DNA from: Halalkalibacter akibai JCM 9157 | Lineage (GTDB): Bacteria; Bacillota; Bacilli; Bacillales; Bacillaceae_D | Reading direction: 5' to 3' | Length of the DNA stretch: 64,000 bases | Assembly: GCF_000513135.1 (NCBI RefSeq) | Contig: NZ_BAUV01000008.1 | Coordinates: forward strand, 1-64,000 | In this document: positions 22,896 through 31,915 of the stretch, piece after piece | Layout: each line of letters starts with the position of its first letter | Numbering within the stretch: position 1 is the stretch's first letter | Translations under genes and position numbers: made by a program | The notes under the pieces: model-generated | Told to the model about the DNA's origin: nothing | Databases searched by the model: none | The model's input: only the letters and a program-made list of their open reading frames with translations

Positions 22896-22947
22896 AAAGG
22901 GTTTATCCAAAGGTCAATAAAAGCCATTTGATAAACCCTTTTTTTAA
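22896..22947. terminator. Convergent terminator between DUF554 gene and yyaC
   Basis: AAAGGGTTTATC pairs with GATAAACCCTTT and is followed by T7 on the plus strand; the minus-strand reading has a shorter A/T tail. Confidence 0.8.
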
Positions 22948-22958
22948 TGTAGTCATGC

Positions 22959-23612
22959 CTACATCGATGTTTTATTTTTTGTTTGAAATTGTAATGGAGA
23001 TTTAACTCGTAACGAACGTAACAGTGAAGCTGTTGGCGCTAAATCAGGAAGGCGTATATCTGCTGCTCGAATGGACGAGGCAATGACATCAGCCATTTGC
23101 ATGACTGTGTGCAAGCGAGTGTTTTGTAGAACAAAATACTCCATCATTCCACCAACATTAACAATGCCAGTCATGTGAATGTCTCCAATAGCAGGTAAAT
23201 TTTTTTGAACGGCAGCACCTGGTTGCACGGGGCCATCAGCTAATGAAATCTTCCCGACGCTAGTCATTCTTCCAAGACAAGCATCAATGGCTAGAATGAA
23301 AGGGCGATGATGATTCTTATATATAGCTGCGATTCTCTCTTCTAAATTAACAGCATGTACTGGATTTTCTAAAGTTCCATATACATGAAAACGTCGAAGG
23401 GATTCTTTTTCAAGTTTAGTTCCTACTAATGGTCCAAGTGAATCGCCAGTGGAACGATCAGTGCCAATACAGACAACAACTAATTCCCGCTTAACTTGTG
23501 CTTCTGTTAATTCAAGTAATTGCTCACTCAACTGTTCGATTGCACTCTCTTCTTCCATATGAACACGGATAGGAGGATTGTTTTTTCCGAACAGACGATG
23601 GTTTGTACTCAT
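22959..23612 (-). CDS. yyaC: Spore protease YyaC (DUF1256)
   Basis: 217 residues from the ATG at 23612, which follows GGAGGCGATGTT. DUF1256 proteins have a germination-protease-like fold; the conserved VVCIGTDRSTGDSLGPLVG and ALAIDACLG-like (ILAIDACLGRMTSVG) motifs are present. It lies near noc/parB as in B. subtilis. An upstream in-frame extension of 20 codons overlaps the ribosome-binding site and was not used. It is one of the markers of an endospore former. It is transcribed against the replication direction. Confidence 0.9.
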   Translation of the reverse strand: MSTNHRLFGKNNPPIRVHMEEESAIEQLSEQLLELTEAQVKRELVVVCIGTDRSTGDSLGPLVGTKLEKESLRRFHVYGTLENPVHAVNLEERIAAIYKNHHRPFILAIDACLGRMTSVGKISLADGPVQPGAAVQKNLPAIGDIHMTGIVNVGGMMEYFVLQNTRLHTVMQMADVIASSIRAADIRLPDLAPTASLLRSLRVKSPLQFQTKNKTSM

Positions 23613-23845
23613 AACATCGCCTCCTTTGCCATAGTAGTAACAGTATACGGAACTTTTTTCCTTTCTATACATAAAACAAGTTGTTTAAAAGAGTTGTTTT
23701 TCTTTTTAGAATGACAATTTAAGAGAATTTATCTATAGGTAGGTGAAAGTCGTATGAAGCTTTTCCGACAGGCGGGCATAAAGTAAAGTAATCGTTCACC
23801 TGAACTTAGCAGATAAATAGAAAAGACTAGCGAGGAGAGGATGTT

Positions 23846-24862
23846 ATGTGGGTCAATGGCTTGAAATGGATGTTTCTCATTATAGGGACAATGATAGGAG
23901 CTGGTTATGCATCTGGTAGAGAATTATGGGAGTTTTTTGGTGCGGAAAGTGGACTAGCAATTATTCTTTTTGCTGTATTATTTATCATTTGTTGTTCTGT
24001 TATCATGTCTATTAGTTATAAAAATGAGTCTGCTCATTATTTGCCAATCTTAAATAAATTAATGGGGAAAAAGTTAGCTAGAGTCTATGATGTGATGATT
24101 ATCATTTATTTATTTTCCACGACTGTTATCATGCTTGCTGGTGGTGGAGCAACGCTTGAGGTAATACATGTACCATACTGGCTTGGAACGGTCATTATTG
24201 GTGGAATGGTAGTCATTCTCTTTCTGTGGGATACAAAGGGAATGACATCAATGAATGCATTTATTATTCCCATCTTAATAATATTTTTAATAGCAATTTT
24301 ATTAATGTTCCAGTCTCTAAAAGGATTCCCAATAGAATTTAAAATCAATGCTCAACATAATTGGCCGTCAGCTCTCACCTTTACAGCGCTCAATATTCTC
24401 CCGCTAATAGCAGTCCTTGGTGCTATCGGAAATGAAATTAAACACAAAGGCGAAATCTGGATTGCGAGTTTAGGAAGTGGACTCATTCTTGGATCTATTT
24501 CATTTTTATACAATGAATCTCTTTTGCAAGTAGCTAGTGATATTATGCTGTATGAAATACCGCTATTTGCTATTTTAAAGCATTATCCTTATTACATGAT
24601 GTTAATTATGTCAGCTTTGTTATGGCTGGCCATTTATACAACTGCAACAGCAGGAGTTTTTGGTCTTTTATCTAGAGCAAGAGCATGGTTGAAAGGACCA
24701 GCTTGGTTAATTGCTTTGTTTTTAATTGCCATTATGGCACCTTTAACTACATTTGGGTTCTCAAATTTAATTTCGGTTTTATATCCATTGTACGGAGTTT
24801 TAAATCTATTTGTACTTGCATCATTATTGCTTTATCCTATTATGAATCATCGGTCATTATAG
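23846..24862 (+). CDS. YkvI-family multi-pass membrane protein
   Basis: 338 residues with about 10 hydrophobic segments. The N-terminal IGTMIGAGYASGRELWEFFG resembles the first helix of APC-type transporters, and the whole sequence matches the Bacillus YkvI group. The substrate is unknown. It stands alone: divergent from yyaC and 136 bp before the small DUF951 gene. Confidence 0.82.
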   Translation: MWVNGLKWMFLIIGTMIGAGYASGRELWEFFGAESGLAIILFAVLFIICCSVIMSISYKNESAHYLPILNKLMGKKLARVYDVMIIIYLFSTTVIMLAGGGATLEVIHVPYWLGTVIIGGMVVILFLWDTKGMTSMNAFIIPILIIFLIAILLMFQSLKGFPIEFKINAQHNWPSALTFTALNILPLIAVLGAIGNEIKHKGEIWIASLGSGLILGSISFLYNESLLQVASDIMLYEIPLFAILKHYPYYMMLIMSALLWLAIYTTATAGVFGLLSRARAWLKGPAWLIALFLIAIMAPLTTFGFSNLISVLYPLYGVLNLFVLASLLLYPIMNHRSL

Positions 24863-24997
24863 AACTGTTTGGACAGTTTTTAGGTCAAAATAGATTGTTA
24901 TCTCTAGGTTATTTCAGACTCCTTCTCGACTCGCTCATTTACTATCGTGTATAATACAAACCATATATTAATTGGTAGTGAGAAGGGGGCGCAAGGC

Positions 24998-25198
24998 ATG
25001 AACAATAAAGAATTTACTCTCAATGATGTTGTCGAGATGAAAAAGCAGCATCCTTGTGGAGAAAACCGTTGGAAAATCATTCGAATGGGAATGGATATTC
25101 GGATTAAGTGCCTTGGTTGTCAGCATAGTGTCATGCTTTCGCGTAAGGATTTTGAGAAGAAAATTAAGAAGGTCCTCGAACAAAGTGAGGATCAATAA
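24998..25198 (+). CDS. yyzM: DUF951 protein YyzM
   Basis: 66 residues. It starts at the ATG behind AGAAGGGGG. The family pattern includes ...DVVEMKKQHPCGENRWKIIR, IKCLGCQHSVMLSR, with one Cys before a CxxC pair that could bind zinc. It lies just upstream of ychF, the conserved context in Bacilli. The function is unknown. Confidence 0.88.
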   Translation: MNNKEFTLNDVVEMKKQHPCGENRWKIIRMGMDIRIKCLGCQHSVMLSRKDFEKKIKKVLEQSEDQ

Positions 25199-25324
25199 AC
25201 AAGGTTTTGAAGGGGAGTCACTCTTCATTGCCTTGTTTTTTTTAATGCTAATCACTATAATTGGTATGTTATTATAGGAAATAATTCATGAATATTTGAA
25301 AATAGAAGAAGGACGTGAGAAAGA

Positions 25325-26425
25325 GTGGCTTTAACTACTGGAATTGTCGGCTTACCAAACGTAGGAAAATCGACTTTATTTAATGCAATTACACAGGCTG
25401 GAGCGGAGTCAGCCAATTACCCTTTCTGTACCATTGACCCTAATGTAGGGATTGTGGAAGTACCAGACTATCGCTTGCAAAAGTTAACTGAATTGGTTGA
25501 GCCTAAAAAAACAATCCCGACAGCTTTTGAATTTACAGATATTGCGGGGATCGTTGAAGGAGCAAGTAAAGGTGAAGGATTGGGAAATAAATTCCTTTCT
25601 CATATTCGTCAAGTTGATGCAATTTCACACGTTGTACGTTGTTTTGCCGATGACAATATTACTCACGTTGCTGGTGGTGTAAATCCGCTTCGTGATATTG
25701 AAGTGATAAATCTTGAGTTAATCTTAGCTGATTTTGAATCTATTGAAAAAAGAATTACTCGTGTGACAAAATTAGCAAAAACAAAAGATAAAGAAGCTGT
25801 TGCTGAGTTGGAAGTGCTTGAACTTCTTCAAGAGGCATTTGAAAATGAAAAGCCCGCTAGAAGTATTGAATTTACAGAAGAACAATCTAAAATTGTAAAA
25901 GGACTTCATTTATTAACAAGCAAGCCTGTCCTTTATGTTGCAAACGTTAGTGAAGAAGATCTACTATCTGAAGAAGACAATGATTATGTAAAACAAGTAA
26001 AAGAGTTTGCAACTGGCGAAGGAAGCCAAGTTATTCTTGTTTGTGCAAAGATTGAATCTGAAATAGCTGAGCTTGAAGGTGAAGAAAAGCAAATGTTCCT
26101 TGAAGAATTAGGTATTAAGGAATCAGGTCTTGACCAATTGATTCGTGCAGCTTACCATTTGCTAGGTTTGCAAACGTATTTTACTGCAGGGGTACAAGAG
26201 GTAAGAGCTTGGACTTTCCGAAAAGGAACTAAAGCACCTCAAGCAGCTGGAATCATTCATACTGACTTTGAACGTGGATTTATTCGTGCTGAAATTGTCT
26301 CTTACGAAGACCTAATTGAAGCTGGTTCAATGGCTATCGCCAAAGAAAAAGGAAAAGTGCGTTTAGAAGGAAAAGAGTATGTGGTTCAAGATGGAGATGT
26401 TATTCATTTCCGTTTCAACGTATAA
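25325..26425 (+). CDS. ychF: Redox-responsive ATPase YchF (Ola1 family)
   Basis: 366 residues, an Obg-related P-loop NTPase that prefers ATP. Walker A is GLPNVGKSTLFNAI, switch II is DIAGIVEGASKGEGLGNKFL, and a central coiled coil and a C-terminal TGS domain ending VVQDGDVIHFRFNV are present. It is associated with ribosomes and with stress responses in other bacteria. It has a GTG start after GGACGTGAG. It is followed 10 bp later by a palindromic intergenic repeat. Confidence 0.97.
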   Translation: MALTTGIVGLPNVGKSTLFNAITQAGAESANYPFCTIDPNVGIVEVPDYRLQKLTELVEPKKTIPTAFEFTDIAGIVEGASKGEGLGNKFLSHIRQVDAISHVVRCFADDNITHVAGGVNPLRDIEVINLELILADFESIEKRITRVTKLAKTKDKEAVAELEVLELLQEAFENEKPARSIEFTEEQSKIVKGLHLLTSKPVLYVANVSEEDLLSEEDNDYVKQVKEFATGEGSQVILVCAKIESEIAELEGEEKQMFLEELGIKESGLDQLIRAAYHLLGLQTYFTAGVQEVRAWTFRKGTKAPQAAGIIHTDFERGFIRAEIVSYEDLIEAGSMAIAKEKGKVRLEGKEYVVQDGDVIHFRFNV

Positions 26426-26435
26426 AAATTGGACA

Positions 26436-26679
26436 AGAGGATGAGACTTAACTAAAGTGTTTTAAATGAGCATACGAACGATGCATAACCTTAGCGGAGG
26501 AAATATACGTAGACTCCTGCGGGATAAAGGCAAGGGTGAGACCCCGCAGTGCGTAAGCACGAGGAGGCTCACCAGCCGCCCGCGGAATGAGAAGTGTATT
26601 TCCGGAGCGATTGCTACGCTGTAACCATTTTTTTGTTCGGATTACTCGTTATTAAAAACACTTTTGTCTCAGCCTCTTA
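26436..26679 (+). repeat. GC-rich palindromic intergenic repeat, copy 1
   Basis: A ~244-bp element closely similar to the one at 54131-54370 in the same orientation. The ends are inverted repeats (AGAGGATGAGAC against GTCTCAGCCTCT). The interior pairs GGAAATATACGTAGACTCC... with ...GTGTATTTCC around a GC-rich core containing CCCCGCAGTGCGTAAGCACG. It resembles palindromic repeats seen in many copies in alkaliphilic Bacillaceae genomes. Confidence 0.85.
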
Positions 26680-26689
26680 CTTTTTATAT

Positions 26690-27010
26690 AGACTGTTGAA
26701 AAAATTTTTGCGATAAAATAAGGTAGTTCATTCTATTTCGCATAAACAACAAACTATTCCAAAACAGTCTTTATATTCTTTGTTAATCTTTCTTACATAA
26801 CGCTTTTAACTATAAGTTTTTTGAATTATTATAAAACTAAGCAAAGGTTAATAAATAGTTTAATTGAATTTCCCTTCAAAACACCCGCTTTTAGATTCAT
26901 CTCTATCCTTTCTTGTTCAACCTCCTAAACCATTCTTTCTAAACACCTTATTCAAAGAGAAGTTATTTTGATTTATGTTTACTAAAGTTAGTAATAGTCT
27001 GACACTTTTT
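26690..27010. other. AT-rich spacer upstream of rpsF
   Basis: No gene or structured element could be supported here. Confidence 0.45.
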
Positions 27011-27017
27011 AAATGAC

Positions 27018-27046
27018 TTGCAGCGCAAGTTCGGTTCTGTTATACT
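27018..27046 (+). promoter_or_regulatory. rpsF operon promoter
   Basis: TTGCAG (27018-27023), a 17-bp spacer and TATACT (27041-27046), preceding the rpsF leader. Confidence 0.75.
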
Positions 27047-27065
27047 CTACTAATGCGAGTGCAAA

Positions 27066-27118
27066 GACTCAGTTATTGAGTTTTGCTCCTTGCTCCGATT
27101 AAGGAGCCGCTAGACCAA
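27066..27118 (+). promoter_or_regulatory. Candidate S6:S18 autoregulatory leader
   Basis: The short 5' leader folds into a small hairpin (CTC/GAG) and a GCTCCTT/AAGGAGC stem with a CCG-containing loop, followed by CCGCTAG just before the ribosome-binding site. In Bacilli, rpsF leaders bind the S6:S18 complex through CCG-containing structures. Assignment is by position and sketchy pattern, not by alignment. Confidence 0.45.
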
Positions 27119-27134
27119 AAGGAGGTGGACCGGA

Positions 27135-27422
27135 ATGCGTAAGTACGAAATCATGTACATCATCGCTCCAAACCTAGAAGAAGCAGCAACTAAAGAAGTT
27201 GTTGAACGTTTTAACAACGTTCTAACTACTAATGGTGCTGAAATCAACCAGGTAAAAGAGATGGGTAAGCGTCGTTTAGCATATGAAATCAACGATTTTC
27301 GTGAAGGTTTCTACGTGTTATTAAACGTACAAGCTAACTCAGAAGCGATTGCAGAATTTAACCGTCTTATTAAGATCAACGATAATGTTATTCGTGTTCT
27401 TATTACAAAAGACGAAGAATAA
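27135..27422 (+). CDS. rpsF: 30S ribosomal protein S6
   Basis: 95 residues. It begins [13 protein letters not shown] and contains [14 protein letters not shown], both diagnostic. The ATG follows AGGAGGTGG. It is the first gene of the conserved rpsF-ssb-rpsR operon. In the 30S platform S6 pairs with S18, encoded two genes later. Confidence 0.97.
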   Translation: MRKYEIMYIIAPNLEEAATKEVVERFNNVLTTNGAEINQVKEMGKRRLAYEINDFREGFYVLLNVQANSEAIAEFNRLIKINDNVIRVLITKDEE

Positions 27423-27446
27423 TTAATTGATGTAGGAGGGGTACGT

Positions 27447-27959
27447 ATGCTAAACAGAGTCGTGCTAGTTGGGCGCTTAACACGTGACCCAGAGTTACGC
27501 TATACACCAAATGGTGTAGCAGTTGCCAATTTCACACTAGCGGTAAACCGTACATTTTCTAACCAGCAAGGCGAACGTGATGCAGATTTCATTAACTGTG
27601 TTATTTGGCGTAAACCTGCAGAGAATGTGGCTAACTATTTGAAAAAAGGTAGTTTAGCTGGTGTAGACGGAAAAATCCAAACACGTAGCTATGATAATAA
27701 TGAAGGCAAGCGTGTCTTTATTACTGAAGTTGTAGCTGATAGCGTTCAGTTTCTTGAGCCTCGTGGCGGAAACAATGCGAATCAAGGACAAGGGAATGAC
27801 TATTTTGGAGGTAATCCTGGATACGGCGGCGGTGGAAACGACTTTGCTAAGCAACAGAACAACAATAATCAAAACCGTCCTTCTGGTGGGTTTAATGATG
27901 ACCCATTTGCAAACGATGGTAAGCCGATAGATATATCGGATGATGATTTGCCGTTCTAA
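27447..27959 (+). CDS. ssb: Single-stranded DNA-binding protein
   Basis: 170 residues. The OB-fold N-terminus ([21 protein letters not shown]) is followed by a Gly/Asn/Gln-rich disordered linker and the acidic tip DISDDDLPF, which recruits partner proteins (the SSB interactome). It lies 24 bp after rpsF and 67 bp before rpsR. This is the housekeeping SsbA type because it has the full acidic tip and the ribosomal-protein operon context. Confidence 0.97.
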   Translation: MLNRVVLVGRLTRDPELRYTPNGVAVANFTLAVNRTFSNQQGERDADFINCVIWRKPAENVANYLKKGSLAGVDGKIQTRSYDNNEGKRVFITEVVADSVQFLEPRGGNNANQGQGNDYFGGNPGYGGGGNDFAKQQNNNNQNRPSGGFNDDPFANDGKPIDISDDDLPF

Positions 27960-28026
27960 GCGACCTCTCTACTAAATGAGAATTTTATTAACTATTATAA
28001 AATCTATTTGAAAGGAGTGCTGTCTA

Positions 28027-28260
28027 ATGGCTCGTCGTGGTCGTCCAAAGCGTCGTAAAGTTTGTTTCTTCACAGTAAACAAAATTACGAAAATCGATTA
28101 CAAAGACACTGATCTTCTTAAGCGTTTCATTTCTGAGCGTGGAAAAATTCTTCCTCGCCGTGTAACTGGAACTTCTGCGAAGTATCAACGTCAATTAACT
28201 ATCGCAATTAAGCGTGCTCGTCAAATCGCTCTATTGCCTTATGTTAATGAAGTAAATTAA
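28027..28260 (+). CDS. rpsR: 30S ribosomal protein S18
   Basis: 77 residues, basic. It contains [17 protein letters not shown] and [19 protein letters not shown], the S18 signature. A single Cys is present, so a four-Cys zinc site is absent. The ATG follows GAAAGGAG. It is the last gene of the operon and is followed by a strong terminator. Confidence 0.97.
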   Translation: MARRGRPKRRKVCFFTVNKITKIDYKDTDLLKRFISERGKILPRRVTGTSAKYQRQLTIAIKRARQIALLPYVNEVN

Positions 28261-28265
28261 TGATT

Positions 28266-28302
28266 AAAGACACAGTGTGTAACACTGTGTCTTTTCTTTT
28301 TT
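28266..28302 (+). terminator. rpsF operon terminator
   Basis: AAAGACACAGTGT/CACTGTGTCTTTT perfect stem with a 4-base loop and a following T-rich tail. Confidence 0.9.
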
Positions 28303-28399
28303 TAGACACAATAAAAAAACTGTCTGTCAGCAAAACTTTAATTTTACGTGTAAGTACGCTAAAATAGACAAGGATAAGAAGGTTAAAAGAGGTGTCTAT

Positions 28400-29335
28400 G
28401 TGAAAAATACGAGAACGCTAACAGAAGGTGCACTTCTTGCCGCTGTTTTTGCGATTATTTTACTTCTAACTACATATGTACCGTTTGTAGGAGTAATTAC
28501 TGTTTGGGCGTTGCCATTACCGTTTGTTGTGTATACAGTTAGAAGAGGGTTGAAGCCAGGTATTATGCTTTGGGCCGTTTCGCTATTTTTAGCGTTTCTT
28601 ATAGGTGGGCTTCCTACTGTGCCAACTGCTTTCATTTTTGGTAGCTCTGGTGTAGTAGTAGGGGAGTTATACAGAAGAAATCTTTCTGCTTTCTCTGTAT
28701 TGATTGGTGCTGGATTGGTTTATACAGTAAATATGCTCCTTGTTTTTTTAGTTTTAGTATTAATTATCGGAGAAAATCCGATGAAGTTAGCAGCGGAGTT
28801 AACAAGAGAGCAATTAGAATTAGCTGAGACGACATTAGGTTCGTTTGGACAGGGCGGAGATCAACAAGCAGCAATGCTGGAGATGGTTGATAACCTGGTT
28901 TATCTAGCGCCGGTTATGATTGTTGGAGTAGGCGTTACGCTTGCCGTTATTACAAAGTTGATAAGTTATTTTACGTTACGACGTTTAGGACACACAGTTG
29001 AGGCTTTACCAGCTTTTCGAGATTGGCAATTTCCTAAATCATTTTTATGGTATTATTTGATTGTGCTTATCTTAGCATTAATTGGAGCTGAAGAAGGGAC
29101 AACTTTATTTCTTATTATTTGGAACCTACTTCCTCTACTTGAAATTGTGATTGCTGTACAAGGATTTGCCGTGGTATTCTTTTATTTTCATAAAAAAAAG
29201 GTGGCAAAGGCAATACCAATCCTTATAGTGGCTGCGGCTGTATTAATCCCTCCTCTTTTATATGTGATTCGTATTATAGGGATTATAGATTTAGGCTTTG
29301 ATTTACGTAAACGTATCACAAGCCAGAAGAAATAG
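28400..29335 (+). CDS. yybS: DUF2232 membrane protein YybS
   Basis: 311 residues with about 8 membrane segments. It is of the YybS/DUF2232 family, which resembles the S-components of ECF-type transporters by distribution of hydrophobic segments. The GTG start follows AAAGAGGTG. It lies between rpsR and gdpP, the same place as yybS in B. subtilis. The substrate is unknown. Confidence 0.9.
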   Translation: MKNTRTLTEGALLAAVFAIILLLTTYVPFVGVITVWALPLPFVVYTVRRGLKPGIMLWAVSLFLAFLIGGLPTVPTAFIFGSSGVVVGELYRRNLSAFSVLIGAGLVYTVNMLLVFLVLVLIIGENPMKLAAELTREQLELAETTLGSFGQGGDQQAAMLEMVDNLVYLAPVMIVGVGVTLAVITKLISYFTLRRLGHTVEALPAFRDWQFPKSFLWYYLIVLILALIGAEEGTTLFLIIWNLLPLLEIVIAVQGFAVVFFYFHKKKVAKAIPILIVAAAVLIPPLLYVIRIIGIIDLGFDLRKRITSQKK

Positions 29336-29346
29336 GAGCTGACATT

Positions 29347-31310
29347 ATGCCAAAGTTCTTAATGAAACGGTGGCACGGCTACCACATGATTGCCCTTGTT
29401 GTGATCGCTCTGTTATTTATAGGAATATTAACATGGTATCAATGGCAAATTGGTGTGATAGGCTTTTTCTTGTTAGGTGTAGTTTTAATCTATGGCATAC
29501 AAGCAAGAATATCGTTTGAAAAAGATTTAGAGGAGTATATCTCGACTCTATCTTACCGTGTATCAAAAGCTGGCGAAGAAGCTGTTACGAAGCTACCAAT
29601 TGGAATGATTCTTTATAATGAAGAAAAAGTGGTACAGTGGGGGAACCCATATGTAACATCATATATAGCTAGCGATGTGATCGGAAAACATTTAAACGAT
29701 ATTAGTGAAGAATTAATTTTAATGATAGAGAGTGATGAAAAAAATCAAACTCTTCAAATAGGTGAACTTTTCTTCTATGTGTCACATGAACTAGATGAAA
29801 GATTAATTTATTTTCAAGATATAACAGAAATCAAAGAAGCAACGGAGCGTTTTGAGGAAGCTCAGACGGTTGTGTCCCTCATTTTCTTAGATAATTATGA
29901 TGAAGTGACTCAAGGAATGGAGGATCAACTTAGAAGTCGTTTAATGAGTCAAGTGACACTGGCTTTAAATAATTGGGCGAATGAGCATGAAATCTTCTTA
30001 CGTAGAACAGCATCTGACCGGTTCATTGCAGTTATGAATATGAAGTCGCTTAAAGATTTAGAAAAAAATCGCTTCGATATACTAGATAAAATTCGTGAAA
30101 TTACAGGAAAAGAGAAAGTTCCGATTACGTTAAGTCTTGGAGTGGGAAGGGTGAAGATTCACTCCGAGAACTAGGGATTTTAGCTCAATCAAGTTTAGAT
30201 CTTGCTCTAGGTCGTGGTGGAGATCAGGTTGCTATTAAGAAAAAGAATGGTAAAGTAACTTTTTACGGAGGGAAGTCAAATGCTCTCGAGAAAAGAACGA
30301 GAGTAAGAGCCCGTGTCATTTCTCATGCGTTGCGAGACTTCGTTCTAGAAAGTGAAAAAGTTTTCATCATGGGGCATAAAAATCCTGATATGGATGCGAT
30401 TGGAGCCGCTATTGGTGTTCAAAAAATCGCTGATGTAAATGAAAAAGAAGCTTCAATTATCATTGATCACACTGATATAAATCATGATGTTCAAAAATTG
30501 ATGGAAGAAGTAGAAAATCACGATAATCTCTGGTCTAAGTTCATTACTCCGAATGAGGCGTTGGAAGAAGTGACCCCTGGTACACTATTGATTGTCGTTG
30601 ATACACATAAACCTTCACTTGTTATTGAACCTAAACTCCTAGAAGAAGTGGAAAGGATTATTGTGCTTGATCATCACCGTCGTGGTGAGGAATTTATAAA
30701 AGATCCTGTCCTTGTTTATATGGAGCCTTATGCGTCATCTACTGCAGAGTTAGTCACAGAGTTACTTGAATATCAACCGAAGAAATTGAAGATGGATCGG
30801 CTTGAATCAACAGCTTTACTTGCAGGGATTATTGTTGATACGAAAAGTTTTGCTGTCCGTACTGGTGCGAGAACATTTGATGCAGCTTCCTTTCTACGCT
30901 CAAATGGAGCAGATACAACCCTTGTCCAAACGTTGTTAAAAGAGGACTTGGAGCATTATGTGAAGCGTGCTAAACTGATTGAGAGTGCTTATTTCTATCA
31001 CAAAGGTATCGCCATTTCGATTGCTAATGATGATGAAGTATACAGTCAGATTATCATCGCTCAAGCGGCTGATACATTGCTGAATATGAAAGGGACTGTC
31101 GCGTCATTCGTCCTCTCAAAACGTAAAGACGGAGTCGTTAGTATCAGTGCTAGGTCACTTGGCGAAGTGAATGTACAATTGATTATGGAACGTTTAAACG
31201 GTGGCGGACATTTAACGAATGCTGCGACGCAACTTGAAGATGTGGATTTAGACGAAGCAAAAGGAAAACTTCAAGAAGCAATAGATTACTATTTAGAAGG
31301 GGGAAAATAA
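29347..31310 (+). CDS. gdpP: Cyclic-di-AMP phosphodiesterase GdpP, frameshifted
   Basis: Full length is ~654 residues once one frame break is bridged. Two N-terminal membrane helices are followed by a PAS-like domain, a degenerate GGDEF domain and a DHH/DHHA1 phosphodiesterase module ([36 protein letters not shown]). It hydrolyses the essential messenger c-di-AMP to pApA. The break is at a GGG run (30149-30151): four G would give [20 protein letters not shown]. Both halves are otherwise intact, so a sequencing deletion is likely, although real gdpP mutations occur under beta-lactam pressure. It lies 2 bp before rplI. Confidence 0.93.
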
Positions 31311-31312
31311 AG

Positions 31313-31756
31313 ATGCAAGTAATTTTTTTAGCTGATGTAAAAGGAAAAGGTAAAAAAGGAGAAACAAAAAATGTCTCTGACGGTTACGCTAGAAACTATC
31401 TTTTACCAAACAAACTTGCTGTTGAAGCAACTAAGGGAACACTAGCAGACCTTAACGCAAAAACGAAAAGTGAACAGAAAAAAGTAGAAGAAGAGCTTGA
31501 AAAAGCAAAAGCTTATAAAGAAGAACTTGAAGCTTTAACTGTTCAAATCAAAGCTAAATCTGGTGAGGGTGGAAGACTTTTCGGCGCAATATCCACTAAA
31601 CAAATTGCTGAAACATTAAATAAGATGAAGAAAAAAGTAGATAAACGAAAAATCTTATTAAACGAACCAATCCGCGCTCTTGGATTTACCAATGTACCCA
31701 TTAAAATTCACCCTGAAGTGGTTGCTACTGTAAAAGTTCAAGTTATAGAAGAATAG
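31313..31756 (+). CDS. rplI: 50S ribosomal protein L9
   Basis: 147 residues. It begins [21 protein letters not shown] and has the long connecting helix and the C-terminal domain. It is coupled to gdpP (2 bp apart), the usual arrangement in Bacilli, and precedes the replicative helicase gene. Confidence 0.97.
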   Translation: MQVIFLADVKGKGKKGETKNVSDGYARNYLLPNKLAVEATKGTLADLNAKTKSEQKKVEEELEKAKAYKEELEALTVQIKAKSGEGGRLFGAISTKQIAETLNKMKKKVDKRKILLNEPIRALGFTNVPIKIHPEVVATVKVQVIEE

Positions 31757-31805
31757 AGATTACAAACAGATGGTTGATGGTGAATCAGCCATTTTGTTTG
31801 TGTTT
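31757..31805 (+). terminator. Possible weak rplI terminator
   Basis: ACAAACAGATGG can pair with GCCATTTTGTTTGT around the loop; stem imperfect and T-tract broken. Confidence 0.4.
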
Positions 31806-31915
31806 AGAAATGCTAATTGGTATGAATGAAGCAAAAAAGGTAAAATTTAAACCTTTAGATGAATCTAGTAAGCTGTTAAAGTGTTAACAGAAAGAGTGAT
31901 GAGAGGAGAGATAGC

